Positions 5,039 to 5,055 of a DNA stretch of 5,055 nucleotides are shown piece after piece. Within the stretch, counting starts at the first letter, position 1, and each line of letters starts with the position of its first letter. The translations under genes and the position numbers were made by a program. The stretch is from Armatimonadota bacterium. Its GTDB lineage: Bacteria; Armatimonadota; Zipacnadia; Zipacnadales; UBA11051. The stretch covers positions 7,088-12,142 of the forward strand of contig DPJP01000382.1 of assembly GCA_003542955.1 (NCBI GenBank). The letters run 5' to 3'. The notes below the pieces were generated by a model. That model searched no databases. It worked only from the letters and a program-made list of their open reading frames with translations, and was not told where the DNA came from.

Positions 5039-5055
5039 TGAGGGTATGCGCCTTT
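5027..5055 (+). terminator. Rho-independent terminator of the riboswitch (cut by window end)
   Basis: GGCGCATGCCC (5027-5037) pairs with GGGTATGCGCC (5042-5052) as an 11-bp stem with one G-U pair and the tetraloop CTGA. It runs directly into T residues (5053-5055) where the window ends, so the full T tract is not visible. Its place 42 bases after the aptamer marks it as the expression platform: transcription should stop here when cobalamin is bound. Confidence 0.85.

Overview
The window looks like a chromosomal piece from a GC-rich bacterium (about two thirds GC by eye) with compact genes, good Shine-Dalgarno sites in front of two of them, and intergenic gaps of roughly 90-400 bases. The lineage cannot be fixed from this sequence. 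A bacterial Thi4 of the archaeal (His) type together with VWA-bearing Tad-like surface proteins would suit a deep-branching, partly anaerobic phylum such as Armatimonadota or Planctomycetota, but that is a guess.

Layout. Bases 2-79 are the last 25 codons of a gene on the + strand whose product ends almost like the next gene's product, so the two are tandem paralogues. Bases 80-324 hold a terminator-like hairpin, a perfect 14-bp palindrome, a spaced TTGTTGA repeat and a possible promoter. Bases 325-1500 (+) encode a membrane-anchored Tad-like (TadE/G-type N-terminus) protein with a von Willebrand factor A domain and an intact metal site. Converging on it from the other strand is thi4 (1596-2399, -), a sulfide-dependent thiazole synthase for thiamine. 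Its leader carries strong hairpins but no recognisable TPP riboswitch. Upstream on the same strand is a HAD phosphatase of the MtnX type (2615-3367, -). Diverging from that is a two-module GNAT acetyltransferase resembling the Eis family (3461-4654, +).

The last 401 bases contain no gene. They hold two hairpins behind the acetyltransferase gene, then a complete regulatory unit: a sigma70-like promoter (4750-4778), a cobalamin riboswitch (about 4787-4985) and a Rho-independent terminator (5027-5055) with a competing antiterminator. The gene it controls starts just beyond the window and should be a B12 synthesis, transport or B12-alternative enzyme gene.

How it fits together: the clearest themes are cofactor metabolism (thiamine thiazole synthesis, B12-sensing RNA) and a duplicated VWA surface protein. 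The phosphatase may share a transcript with thi4, but the 215-base gap with its own candidate promoter leaves this open. No CRISPR array, tRNA, rRNA, transposase or phage gene was seen.
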